20,751 bases of DNA from NCBI GenBank assembly GCA_900319615.1, contig ONPE01000010.1, positions 1 through 20,751 on the forward strand, written 5' to 3'. The notes below the pieces were generated by a model. That model was not told the DNA's origin and did not search any database. It saw nothing but the letters and a program-made list of their open reading frames with translations. Source of the stretch: an uncultured Eubacteriales bacterium (GTDB taxonomy: Bacteria; Bacillota; Clostridia; Oscillospirales; Acutalibacteraceae). How positions within the stretch are numbered: position 1 is the stretch's first letter; each line of letters begins with the position of its first letter. Positions 1 to 8,497 of the stretch are shown in pieces. Both the position numbers and the translations under genes were made by a program.

Positions 1-1
1 C

Positions 2-595
2 GCAGGTGTGAAGCCTTATAATGTAATGCTGTTTGAGAACGGCAGCTATCTGGGCATGATGGGCGTTGCTCAGCAGCTTATGGAGGATGATTCCTCCGCG
101 CTCGTGCTGGATATGGGGCACACCGGCTGGAAGAGGGCTCTCCTGCGCAAGCTGAAAGGGGAGATAGCCGGCTTCACCCCGATGGAGAGCATGCCGTCGC
201 CGTGCATGGAGAACGATCTTTCCGATAAGGACGGCAGGCTTCGGCTCGCGGGCGAGCTGCACCGCCGCATCGTGAACTTCATCGCGTCATCATATCGAGA
301 GCTTTCACAGAGCACCGAGCTGAGCGACTCCGTGCTGATAAGCATCGCGAACTATACCCACGGCGGATATCTCGACGAGATCCACGGCGGCTACTCAAAG
401 CTGCGTCTGTTGGGCTCGAACTACGCGAGGGTGCTTGAAGAGGAGCTCTCGAGCGAGCTGCACAGGGAGATACGCGTAAGGCTCGTGCACGACGGCACCG
501 CTACGGCGCTGTACTTCTCCGATGTCGACAACTCTGCGTGCGTGACCCTGGGGACAGGCTTCGGGATCGGCTTCCCCGAGATACAGATCGTATAG
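2..595 (+). CDS. ASKHA-fold sugar-kinase-like protein, C-terminal part (5' end outside window)
   Basis: The frame is open to the left edge, so the true start lies outside the window; the GTG at 8 has no ribosome-binding site and is probably internal. Two motifs suggest the hexokinase/ROK-type ASKHA fold: a phosphate-1-like segment (VLDMGHTGWKRAL, about residue 33 from the GTG) and, near the end, HDGTATALYF (resembling the catalytic NDxNAAxL motif) followed by LGTGFGIGF (phosphate-2-like glycine motif). The protein stops about 10 residues after this glycine motif, where a normal ROK kinase would continue for 100 or more residues. Either the family is built differently, with the rest upstream, or the gene is truncated. 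No substrate can be assigned. A strong terminator follows at 667-698. The fold is inferred from motifs only; the function is unknown. Confidence 0.55.
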   Translation, partial: AGVKPYNVMLFENGSYLGMMGVAQQLMEDDSSALVLDMGHTGWKRALLRKLKGEIAGFTPMESMPSPCMENDLSDKDGRLRLAGELHRRIVNFIASSYRELSQSTELSDSVLISIANYTHGGYLDEIHGGYSKLRLLGSNYARVLEEELSSELHREIRVRLVHDGTATALYFSDVDNSACVTLGTGFGIGFPEIQIV

Positions 596-666
596 ACGTC
601 GGGCAGCGGCTTAAATCTTAATAATTCAGGTTTGCATTTATTTATTTTTTTAAAGCCAAAAAACAT

Positions 667-698
667 GGGAGCGGATATATAACGCTCCCTTTATTTTT
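667..698 (+). terminator. Intrinsic terminator after the ASKHA-like gene
   Basis: A perfect 7-bp stem (GGGAGCG 667-673 with CGCTCCC 683-689) with a 9-nt loop is followed directly by the T-rich run TTTATTTTT. It separates the left-edge gene from the pullulanase unit. Confidence 0.85.
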
Positions 699-796
699 GT
701 ACAAAAAAAGGGTTGTATTGGCATAATCAACAAATAATCCGGTAAAAGATTGTGCAAAACATCTTTCGCTTTTCCGTTTATTTATCCATCATATTA

Positions 797-805
797 TGCT
801 ATAAT
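797..805 (+). promoter_or_regulatory. Extended -10 promoter element for the pullulanase
   Basis: TGCTATAAT is a perfect extended -10 (TGn + TATAAT), placing transcription start near 812 and giving a leader of about 55 nt. The -35 position (around 777-782, TTTATT) is poor, as is common with extended -10 promoters. I found no convincing CcpA cre or MalR-type operator nearby, so carbon regulation is not shown by the sequence. Confidence 0.6.
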
Positions 806-867
806 GTCTTTAATTGGAATAGTCTGTCTGTTCCATAGTACGTATTTTTTTCAAAGGAGAGGATTAC

Positions 868-3800
868 ATGAAAATTCGTAGGCTTATCTCCATAGTTCTG
901 GCTGTGCTTATGCTGACGTCGCTGTTCACCGTAGCGGCATCGGCTGCCGACACGGACCTCGCGTCCACCGGCTATGCAAACCAGCAGTATCTGGAGGATT
1001 ACGCAAGGCAGGCCGCCAACGAGAATAACCTCGGCGCTGTATATACGCCGACCGCCACTACCTTTAAGGTATGGGCTCCCGAAGCCAGCTCTGTAATGGT
1101 CAAGCTCTATGCTACAGGTACCGACGCCGAGTCCGGCGCGGCTGCTTTGGGTACATCCGCGATGACCTATGACAGCTCTACAGGTATCTGGTCGCTCACG
1201 AAGACCGGCGACCTCAAAAACAAGTATTACACCTATATCGTAGACCGCGACGGTACTGCGAACGAGACTATCGACCCCTATGCCAAGGCTGTAGGCGCCA
1301 ACGGCGACCGCGCGATGGTCGTAGACCTCGATTCTACCGACCCCGACGGCTGGGACAGCGACAGTCACGTTCTGTTCGACAACCCCGGCGAGGCTGTCGT
1401 ATGGGAGATTCATGTTCGTGATTTCTCCATCGACGTTTCCTCCGGCGTTAGCGAAGCCAACCGCGGTAAGTATCTCGCGTTCACAGAGGGCAACACCACC
1501 GTAAACGGCGAAGGCGCTGTTGCATCCTGCGTAGACTACCTTGTAGAGCACAATGTCAACTGCGTACAGCTCATGCCCATCGAGGACTTTGCTTCCATCG
1601 ACGAGACAGACAATCAGGTCAGACGTAACTGGGGCTACGATCCCAAGAACTTCAACGTTCCCGAGGGCTCCTATTCTTCAGACCCCTACAACGGCAACAC
1701 CCGTATCAAAGAGTTCAAGATGCTGGTTCAGGCGCTGCATGACCGCGGTATCTCCGTAGTTATGGACGTCGTTTACAACCACACCTTCGTCCGCGAGGGC
1801 TCCCAGTTCTCCAAGACCGTTCCGAAGTACTATTACCGTATGTCCAACATGAGCAGCTACACCTATCACAACGGTTCGGGTCTGGGCAACGTAATGTCCT
1901 CCGAGAAGGCTATGACCCGTAAGTTCATCCAGGATTCTCTGATGTACTGGGCAAGCGAGTATCACATCTACGGCTTCCGCTTCGACCTGATGGGCTGCTT
2001 CGATGTTCCTTCCGTAAAGGCATGGAGATCCGCTCTCGACACCATCGACTCCCGCATCCTTATGTACGGCGAGCCCTGGGCAGGCGGCTCCGACAACGGT
2101 ATCACCAACGCTGTTTCCAAGAGCACTATGAACCAGCTGACAAGAGTCGGCGGCTTCAACGAGGGCTACTCCGACGCTCTTAAGGGCAGCCACGAGACCG
2201 CTACAGGCACAGGCTTCCTCAACGGCGGCGCAGACACCGAGATACTCAAGGCTGCAGGCGGTACTTCCACCGATTTCGGCAGCGCTAAGGTTGAGCAGCT
2301 CGTAAACTACACCGACAACCACGATAACTGGACCCTGTTCGATAAGATCCTTGCCGCAAACCGTACCTCCGGCTTCACCACAGGTAAGGACGATCCGACC
2401 CTCTATAACAAGAATCAGAACGCAGTCAACAATCCGAGCGCTCAGGTGCTCGGTCAGATGAAGGTCGCTCTGACCTCGTCCCTGACCTCTCAGGGCATAC
2501 CGTTCACCGTTGCAGGTACCGAGTTCTGCCGCACCAAGTACGGCGATCAGAACTCCTACCGTTCACCCGACAACATGAACGCTATCGACTGGAGCCGCGC
2601 TTCCAAGTATAAGGATGTCGCAGATTACTATGCAGGTCTGGTCGCTATCCGCGAGGCTGTCTCTGCATTCGGCGACACCACATCTAACCAGATCTCCTCT
2701 GTTTCAGGCTGCACCGCATGGCAGCTCACCAACAACAAGTCCGGCGAGTGGAACAAGATCATCGTCGCTCTGAACAACTCCGGCTCTGCTAAGAGCATCT
2801 CGCTGTCCGGCAGCTGGAACGTCGTCGCTAACGGCACAAAGGCTGGCACAGCTTCTCTGGGCACCGCCTCCGGCAGCTACAGTGTTCCCGCATGGAGCAG
2901 CGTCGTCCTCGTAGATTCCGCGAGCTTCGGCAACTACACCCAGCCCGCCCTCGGCACCGCTAAGGTCACCACCGAGCACTACACCCGCGACAGCGCCGAC
3001 GGCAGCTATACCAAGGTTCTCACCGAGCAGGCTGAGTATAAGGAAGGTCAGACATGGCGCGCTTCCAAGAACATCTCCATCATGTTCGACCATGACTTTG
3101 ACAGGACCGAGTCTACCGCTGCAAACAACGCCTCCTACGGCAGCGCTGTTGCAGGTCAGAACATCACCGTCAAGTTCTATTACACAAGGAACATCGCTTC
3201 CAACATCCTGACAGTCAACTTCCTTAATTCGAACTCCAACGCCGCTGTAAAGGCTCCGATGTACTATCGTCTCAAGGATGGCGACAAGTTCTCTATCCCG
3301 GCTACTCCGGTTCAGGGTCATCAGCTCGATACCGAAAGATTCCCGGCAGGCACGATCGGCGATTTCGACGCCTCCGCGCCTCTTACCTTCAACTTCTATT
3401 ACAACCCGCTTTCCAACACCACCACTAAGGTTCACTATTACAACACCAAGGGCTGGAGCTATGTACTTTGCTATGCATACGACGACCTCGGCAACGAGCC
3501 TCTCGGCGCATGGGCTACCCAGTCCAAGAAGGACAAGATGACAGACGATCCCGATGAGACCGACTCCAAGTGGCTTGTCAAGGATGTTCCTTCCTCCGCT
3601 TGCTATGTCATGTTCCATGACGCTACCAACCAGGTTCCCGATCAGGGCGAGCCCGGCTACAGCGTTTCCGGCGAAGCATGGGTAAAGGATAACGTCACCA
3701 GCTTCAACTGCACCATCGTCACCTCTCACGTTGACCTCGCTACCGGCGAGAAGCTCTCTCCCGACGTAGTCAAGGAGTACACCAACGTTCGCTCCAACCA

Positions 3801-5031
3801 GGTTTATTCAACATCCCCGAACACCGGTCTCAACCGCTCTTATGTGACCCCGGCTCTTGCATCCGGCTTCTATCAGCCCGGCGTTCTCAACGTAGTTTAT
3901 CTCTACACCACCCAGTCCGGCGACAAGCTCCTGATGGGCGACCTTGATATGGACGACAACGTCACCATTATCGACGTTACCGTTCTGCAGAGAGGTCTTG
4001 CAGAGATGATCCAGCTCACCGAGGATCAGAGGACAGTCGCAGACGTTAACGATAACGGCGAGCCCGATTCTCTCGACGTTACCTATCTGCAGCGTTACCT
4101 CGCCAAGATGAGAGTGCCCGGCAATCTCGCAGGTCTCTATCAGGGCGATACTCCTCAGGGCGAGCACACCTATGACGAGTTCCTCGACGCGTACAACGCT
4201 CTGAGCACCGAGCTCACCAAGTACGCCAAGTACAGCACCGATCCTTACTATCAGGCTGCTGCTGCGGTTCTGAACACCTATCGCGCAACCAGCATGAACC
4301 CGGCTGCCGATCCCACTGAGATCGACGCAGGCTATGCCGCTTGCGTACAGGCTAAGGCTGATCTCTCCAAGATCGACACCCACGGCGGCGAAGGCGATGT
4401 TGTTACCCTGTACTTCACCAACAACAAGGGTTGGGACGGCGTTAACGTCTACATCTGGGGCGCAGGCGGTCCTTCTGCCGAGTGGCCCGGCGTTTCGGCT
4501 ACCTATGTCGGCAACAATGATTACGGCGAAGGCATCTACAGCGTTGATGTGGATACAAAACTGTATGACAGCGTTATCTTCAACGGCACCGGCGGTCAGA
4601 CTGCCGACGTATCTGTTGCGGCTGCAGTTGCAGGCGGCAAGGGTATCTACTGCCTCGATACTCAGGATCCCGAGAACGGCGCTTATGACGTTGCCTTCTA
4701 TGAGTACGGCGGACAGCATCATGACGATCCTTCCAACTCCTTCCTCCTCACCGATAACTTCGGCTGGGGCGCAGCATATGTTTACGCTTGGGACGCTAAC
4801 GGTGATCCGATCAACGGCGAGTGGCCGGGCGCAGCTCAGGCTGAGACAGTCACCAACGATTACGGCGAGACCCAGTTCAGATGCTATGTTCCCGAAGGCG
4901 CTGTCGGCGTTATCCTGAACAACGGTAACGGCGCTCAGACCGAGGATATCACAGACTTCAGCCATACCGGATACTGGATGGACGGTACCAAGAATGATGC
5001 CGGTCATTATCTGGTCACTGCTTATGACTGA
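868..5031 (+). CDS. pulA: Secreted modular type I pullulanase (GH13) with dockerin and CBM26-like modules
   Basis: This is a 1387-residue extracellular starch-debranching enzyme, expected to cleave alpha-1,6 bonds in amylopectin or pullulan. Order of parts: signal peptide 1-26 (cut after ASA); CBM48-like beta domain about 57-155; GH13 barrel about 177-600 with the type I pullulanase signature NWGYDP (254-259), region I DVVYNHT (300-306), region II GFRFD with nucleophile D373, region III YGEPW with acid/base E402, and region IV TDNHDN with D486; C-terminal beta domain to about 685; two MucBP-like repeats about 697-775 and 778-848; a CBM26-like module about 853-943; a third MucBP-like segment about 948-1015; type I dockerin about 1022-1081; a helical linker 1098-1170; tandem CBM26-like modules 1177-1265 and 1290-1387. 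The start is set by AAAGGAGAGG at 853-862. The dockerin suggests attachment to a cohesin scaffold (amylosome). Catalytic type is secure; the smaller modules are assigned by resemblance. Confidence 0.93.
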   Translation: MKIRRLISIVLAVLMLTSLFTVAASAADTDLASTGYANQQYLEDYARQAANENNLGAVYTPTATTFKVWAPEASSVMVKLYATGTDAESGAAALGTSAMTYDSSTGIWSLTKTGDLKNKYYTYIVDRDGTANETIDPYAKAVGANGDRAMVVDLDSTDPDGWDSDSHVLFDNPGEAVVWEIHVRDFSIDVSSGVSEANRGKYLAFTEGNTTVNGEGAVASCVDYLVEHNVNCVQLMPIEDFASIDETDNQVRRNWGYDPKNFNVPEGSYSSDPYNGNTRIKEFKMLVQALHDRGISVVMDVVYNHTFVREGSQFSKTVPKYYYRMSNMSSYTYHNGSGLGNVMSSEKAMTRKFIQDSLMYWASEYHIYGFRFDLMGCFDVPSVKAWRSALDTIDSRILMYGEPWAGGSDNGITNAVSKSTMNQLTRVGGFNEGYSDALKGSHETATGTGFLNGGADTEILKAAGGTSTDFGSAKVEQLVNYTDNHDNWTLFDKILAANRTSGFTTGKDDPTLYNKNQNAVNNPSAQVLGQMKVALTSSLTSQGIPFTVAGTEFCRTKYGDQNSYRSPDNMNAIDWSRASKYKDVADYYAGLVAIREAVSAFGDTTSNQISSVSGCTAWQLTNNKSGEWNKIIVALNNSGSAKSISLSGSWNVVANGTKAGTASLGTASGSYSVPAWSSVVLVDSASFGNYTQPALGTAKVTTEHYTRDSADGSYTKVLTEQAEYKEGQTWRASKNISIMFDHDFDRTESTAANNASYGSAVAGQNITVKFYYTRNIASNILTVNFLNSNSNAAVKAPMYYRLKDGDKFSIPATPVQGHQLDTERFPAGTIGDFDASAPLTFNFYYNPLSNTTTKVHYYNTKGWSYVLCYAYDDLGNEPLGAWATQSKKDKMTDDPDETDSKWLVKDVPSSACYVMFHDATNQVPDQGEPGYSVSGEAWVKDNVTSFNCTIVTSHVDLATGEKLSPDVVKEYTNVRSNQVYSTSPNTGLNRSYVTPALASGFYQPGVLNVVYLYTTQSGDKLLMGDLDMDDNVTIIDVTVLQRGLAEMIQLTEDQRTVADVNDNGEPDSLDVTYLQRYLAKMRVPGNLAGLYQGDTPQGEHTYDEFLDAYNALSTELTKYAKYSTDPYYQAAAAVLNTYRATSMNPAADPTEIDAGYAACVQAKADLSKIDTHGGEGDVVTLYFTNNKGWDGVNVYIWGAGGPSAEWPGVSATYVGNNDYGEGIYSVDVDTKLYDSVIFNGTGGQTADVSVAAAVAGGKGIYCLDTQDPENGAYDVAFYEYGGQHHDDPSNSFLLTDNFGWGAAYVYAWDANGDPINGEWPGAAQAETVTNDYGETQFRCYVPEGAVGVILNNGNGAQTEDITDFSHTGYWMDGTKNDAGHYLVTAYD
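3931..4110 (+). other. Type I dockerin module inside the pullulanase
   Basis: Two calcium-binding loop-helix repeats, residues 1022-1081. Loop 1 has D1025, D1027, D1029, N1031 and D1036; loop 2 has D1059, N1061, N1063, D1067 and D1070, and each loop is followed by a helix with an LQRxLAxM-type pattern. By family knowledge such a module binds a cohesin. It is unusual in sitting inside the protein, with about 300 residues including two CBMs after it. Confidence 0.88.
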
Positions 5032-5062
5032 TATAATAACGCAAACTGAATAACAACTTTTT

Positions 5063-5094
5063 GGGAGCAGGCTTCGGTCTGCTCCCTCTTTTGT
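5063..5094 (+). terminator. Intrinsic terminator of the pullulanase gene
   Basis: A perfect 8-bp stem (GGGAGCAG 5063-5070 with CTGCTCCC 5079-5086) is followed by TCTTTTGT, 31 nt after the pullulanase stop codon. Confidence 0.88.
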
Positions 5095-5105
5095 GCGGCG
5101 AAGTA

Positions 5106-5134
5106 TTGAAGTATGCGTTGTGATGTGCTATAAT
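5106..5134 (+). promoter_or_regulatory. Sigma-A-type promoter for the DUF308-like gene
   Basis: TTGAAG (5106-5111), a 17-bp spacer and TATAAT (5129-5134), the latter preceded by TG to form an extended -10 (TGCTATAAT). The leader to the ATG is about 22 nt. Confidence 0.75.
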
Positions 5135-5162
5135 TTGAATATAATCTTTGCGAGGTGATTTG

Positions 5163-6551
5163 ATGCAAATAGTAAAGACTAAGCAGAGGATACCTATATT
5201 CGATCTGCTGTTGGGTCTGGGATTGCTCGCTCTGGGCGTTGTAATTCTTATTCTGCCCATCTATGATCTTGAGGATATCTTTTTGCTCCTGTTTGCGCTG
5301 ATGATGTTTGTATGCGGTATAGTCGGCTTGATAAGCCTGCTGAACAGGGAAAAGTATCTGCCTGCAGCACTATGCCTGGTACTGTGCTGGACGCTGTCGG
5401 TATTGATATTGATGTCGCATTTCGGCGTGATAAAAGCGACGTTCGTGCCGTGTATCGTGGTCGGTATAGTCGCGATGCTGTTAGGTATACTGCGCCTGGT
5501 GATATGTGTTAACTGTATCGTCAATAAGACCGGCGGTGCGTTACGCAACGGTATCTCGGGTGTAGCGTGTATCGCGTTCGCGATAGTGCTGCTGCTGAAT
5601 CCCGTTAAGAGCTTCGGTACCCTTACTTTTGTTGTCGGCTTTTATCTGATATTTTACGGCATCACTTCTCTTTTCGACGCCTTCTCTTCAATGTTCCGCT
5701 TTGATCTGGACGAGTCTAAGACAAGGCGCAGGACCCACTTTGCCATCCCTAATATCATCACGGCTTTGGAGCCCGTGCGGATGATCAAGAGGATAAATAA
5801 AGCCCGCGAGGACGGCTCCGTACACGGCGGTATGCTGGTAGAGGTCAAGCCTGAGGCAGACTTCGATACCGTGAATCTCGAGGTATTGGTACATCTGACA
5901 ACCTTGGGTGCCAACAAGTTCGGCCACGTCGATATTGCGTTGGGAGACAAGATCTATTCCTACGGTACCTATGATAAGAGCGCAGACAGGCTCGGCGGCT
6001 TTATTTCTCAGGGCACCTTCATCATCGTGCCGAAGATCCCGTACCTCAAATACTGCCTCGACAGGCAGAAGAAATACGTTATCGGCTTCGGCGCGGCGCT
6101 TTCTCAGAAGCAGCTCGACGGCGTAAAGGCTAAGATCGACGAGCTGATGAGCAACTGCGAGCCGCTCGAGAGCAAGTATGAGATCGCTGTCAAGAACGGC
6201 GAGGACGGCTCCAAGCTTAACGATCCCGCGAGCAATATCGTCCGCGACGTCGGCGGCGAGGTCTACACCGTGACTAAGGGCAGGTTCCGCCGCTACTTCG
6301 GCATAAGCACAAACTGCGTGCGCGTCGCCGACTGGCTGCTGTCGGATTCCGGCCTCGACAGGGTCTCCTTCAGCTCTATAAGCACCCCCGGCGGCTACTA
6401 CTATATGCTGCAGAATATGTTCCGCCGTGCACATACCCGTCTGATCCGTAAGACAACCTACATCGTCGCTGATGAGATAGACGATATCGAGGAGCTGCGC
6501 CGTTTGGCAAGATCGACCAAAGAGGAGCTCAGCACCGCCAAAGAACAATAA
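5163..6551 (+). CDS. DUF308/HdeD-like membrane protein fused to a permuted papain-like domain
   Basis: This is a 462-residue protein. The start is the ATG at 5163, chosen because GAGGTGA (5152-5158) lies just upstream; the in-frame TTG at 5148 would place the Shine-Dalgarno inside the gene. Residues about 12-178 hold roughly six hydrophobic helices arranged like the HdeD/DUF308 family (small multi-helix membrane proteins, some linked to acid stress). After a basic stretch (RRRTHF, 188-193) comes a soluble domain of about 240 residues. It contains FGHVDIALGDKIYSYG (253-268, candidate His H255) and later STNCVRVADWLL (382-393, candidate Cys C385). His-before-Cys order is the hallmark of circularly permuted NlpC/P60-type folds (LRAT-like and related), so a thiol hydrolase or transferase is possible. 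That is inference from two motifs. The gene is monocistronic, with its own promoter and terminator. Confidence 0.7.
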   Translation: MQIVKTKQRIPIFDLLLGLGLLALGVVILILPIYDLEDIFLLLFALMMFVCGIVGLISLLNREKYLPAALCLVLCWTLSVLILMSHFGVIKATFVPCIVVGIVAMLLGILRLVICVNCIVNKTGGALRNGISGVACIAFAIVLLLNPVKSFGTLTFVVGFYLIFYGITSLFDAFSSMFRFDLDESKTRRRTHFAIPNIITALEPVRMIKRINKAREDGSVHGGMLVEVKPEADFDTVNLEVLVHLTTLGANKFGHVDIALGDKIYSYGTYDKSADRLGGFISQGTFIIVPKIPYLKYCLDRQKKYVIGFGAALSQKQLDGVKAKIDELMSNCEPLESKYEIAVKNGEDGSKLNDPASNIVRDVGGEVYTVTKGRFRRYFGISTNCVRVADWLLSDSGLDRVSFSSISTPGGYYYMLQNMFRRAHTRLIRKTTYIVADEIDDIEELRRLARSTKEELSTAKEQ

Positions 6552-6564
6552 ATCAAAAAAGATT

Positions 6565-6593
6565 CGGGCTGTCGTTTGGCAGCCCGTTTTTTT
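6565..6593 (+). terminator. Intrinsic terminator of the DUF308-like gene
   Basis: A 7-bp GC-rich stem (CGGGCTG 6565-6571 with CAGCCCG 6580-6586) is followed by seven T, 14 nt after the stop codon. Confidence 0.92.
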
Positions 6594-6626
6594 GCTCGTT
6601 TCATACAGATGTCATAAATCTGTCAC

Positions 6627-6655
6627 TTGAATCATCATGCTCTATCATATATAAT
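6627..6655 (+). promoter_or_regulatory. Sigma-A-type promoter for the MATE-rlmD operon
   Basis: TTGAAT (6627-6632), a 17-bp spacer and a perfect TATAAT (6650-6655). The predicted leader is about 48 nt to the ATG at 6710. Confidence 0.75.
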
Positions 6656-6709
6656 ATATGTAATATACAACTAAAATAGATGACTATACAATATGAAAGG
6701 AAATCCGAA

Positions 6710-8479
6710 ATGGAAAAGAACGGAAGAATAATAAATAAGCTGTTCAGGACCTCGGTCGTCAGCATCGTTGCGGCGGCTCTTGCAGCGATGCTCGGTATCG
6801 TAATCGACGGTATCGTTATCGGCAAGTTTCTCGGCCCGGACAGCATGGCTGCTTACGGACTGGTGACTCCGGTAGTCAATCTCGCGACGGCGTTCAGCGG
6901 CGTTCTGGCAACCGGCGCGCAGGTTATCTGCGCTCAGCATCTCGGTACCGGCGACGCAAAGAGCGCAAGGCGAGCCTTCTCGATGTGCATGGTCGTGACC
7001 GTGATTATTTCGGCGATTCTGATGACGCTCATCATCGTTTTCCGCAGCGATATTGCCGTGCTGCTGGGCGCAAAGGGCAAATCGGCACATCTGCTGCCCC
7101 TGGCGTCGGATTATCTGCTCGGTATGGTATTCTCGCTGCCGTCTGTTATCTTCCTGTTCGTGTTCAACGCCCTGATGAGGCTGGACGGCGACGCTAACCG
7201 CGTTGTCGTGGCTGTGGTCGTTATGACCGTTCTCGATGTTGCCGGAGACCTGCTCAATGTTTTGGTTCTGCACTGGGGTATGCTCGGCATGGGTCTCGCG
7301 ACCACGGTGAGCTATTTCATCGCGCTTGTTATCATGCTCCTGCATTTCACAAAGAAGGATATCATCTTCAAGATGTCGCTAAAGGGCTTGAAGCTCAGCG
7401 ACTTAAAGGATATACTCATCACCGGTTCGTCGTCTGCGGTCGGCTCGGCTTCTGCAATGCTGCGCAACCTCGTGCTCAATCGGATCATGGTCGCCACTAT
7501 CCTTTCCAGCACGGCTGTTGCCGCCTTGGGCGTGCTGAACACCGTGTTCAACTGCACCTCGAGCATGATGATCGGCGTGGGTCTGACCGCCGCCATGATA
7601 GCCGGTATGATCCTCGGAGAGCAGGATCGCACCGGTGCCGAGGAGCTGGTCAAGATCACCGTTAAGGTCGCGCTTATATTCGGCGCTTTCCTTGGGATCG
7701 CGCTGTTCCTGTCAGCCGATCTGGTAGCATCTGCATTCGGCAACAGCGAGGGCGCTGAGATGGTCGCGCTCGCTGCGCGCGGTCTGCGGTTCTATTCCGT
7801 CAGCCTCGTCCTCTACGGACTGAACACCGCCTTCATCAACTACACGCAGGGTATGCGCCGTATGGTCTACTCGGATGTATACTGCTTCCTGCAAAACTTC
7901 GTATTCATCGTTATCCCGGCGCTGGCGCTCGCGGGCGTGCTGCAGACCGACGCTGTGTGGATATCGTTCATCATCGGCGAGGCGCTGACGCTTATCGCGA
8001 TAATCGCGCTCGCAGCTTTTCTTAAGCGAGGCTTCCCGTTCAGGGCGAAGGACTTCCTCTTCCTCAAGGAACCCTTCGGCGCGCCCGAGAGCGAGATCTT
8101 TGAGGCGACCGTCTCCGACGCGTCACAGGTCATCCCGGTCTCGATGGCTGTCGGCGATTTCTGCGCACAAAAGGACTCCGATCAAAAATCCCGCGTGCTG
8201 CTGTCGCTGTTCATCGAAGAGCTCGGAAACAACACCGTCAAGTTCGGTTTCAAAGAGGGTAAGGACTACAGCCTCGACATCCGCGTCGTGCATATGGAGG
8301 ACGGCTGGATCATGCGCCTGCGTGATAACTGCAAGGCGTTCGATCCCATCGAGTGGGTAAAGCTCCATGAGAGCGACGACCCGACCGCGAACATCGGTAT
8401 CCGCATGGTCACCAGTATGGCTAAGGACGTCAACTACCTGAGCACCATGGATCTTAATATACTGACGATCAGAATCTGA
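6710..8479 (+). CDS. MATE-family transporter with C-terminal HATPase (RsbW-like) domain
   Basis: This is a 589-residue protein from the ATG at 6710, which has AAAGGA eight bases upstream; the in-frame ATG at 6680 lacks a good site and would add only 10 residues. Residues about 10-440 form a MATE-type (MOP superfamily) multidrug/cation antiporter with around 12 hydrophobic helices. Residues about 460-589 are a soluble extension resembling the GHKL/HATPase_c_2 fold of anti-sigma kinases. It has an N-box-like FIEELGNNTVKFGF (501-514), a G1-like LRDNCKAFDP (537-546) and a G2-like NIGIRMV (561-567). By family, N-box Asn/Glu and the G1 Asp bind Mg-ATP. The order suggests a transporter that senses or uses ATP, or phosphorylates a partner, on the cytoplasmic side; that role is inference. 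RlmD follows 18 nt downstream, probably co-transcribed. Confidence 0.88.
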   Translation: MEKNGRIINKLFRTSVVSIVAAALAAMLGIVIDGIVIGKFLGPDSMAAYGLVTPVVNLATAFSGVLATGAQVICAQHLGTGDAKSARRAFSMCMVVTVIISAILMTLIIVFRSDIAVLLGAKGKSAHLLPLASDYLLGMVFSLPSVIFLFVFNALMRLDGDANRVVVAVVVMTVLDVAGDLLNVLVLHWGMLGMGLATTVSYFIALVIMLLHFTKKDIIFKMSLKGLKLSDLKDILITGSSSAVGSASAMLRNLVLNRIMVATILSSTAVAALGVLNTVFNCTSSMMIGVGLTAAMIAGMILGEQDRTGAEELVKITVKVALIFGAFLGIALFLSADLVASAFGNSEGAEMVALAARGLRFYSVSLVLYGLNTAFINYTQGMRRMVYSDVYCFLQNFVFIVIPALALAGVLQTDAVWISFIIGEALTLIAIIALAAFLKRGFPFRAKDFLFLKEPFGAPESEIFEATVSDASQVIPVSMAVGDFCAQKDSDQKSRVLLSLFIEELGNNTVKFGFKEGKDYSLDIRVVHMEDGWIMRLRDNCKAFDPIEWVKLHESDDPTANIGIRMVTSMAKDVNYLSTMDLNILTIRI

Positions 8480-8497
8480 TTATCAACGGAGTACAGT

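Noticed and set aside
596..867. Possible CcpA cre or MalR operator before the pullulanase
   Set aside because: I searched by eye for a cre-like or LacI-family palindrome and found only poor partial matches.
799..1551. 250-residue open frame on the minus strand opposite the pullulanase
   Set aside because: It is a shadow of the high-GC pullulanase frame: no ribosome site, no domain, and it begins inside the neighbouring gene region.
2704..3729. 341-residue minus-strand open frame inside the pullulanase (similar ones at 1678-2322 and 3808-5007)
   Set aside because: The overlapping plus-strand protein has clear modules across this region; the antisense frames have low-complexity Val/Gly/Ala composition and no start signal.
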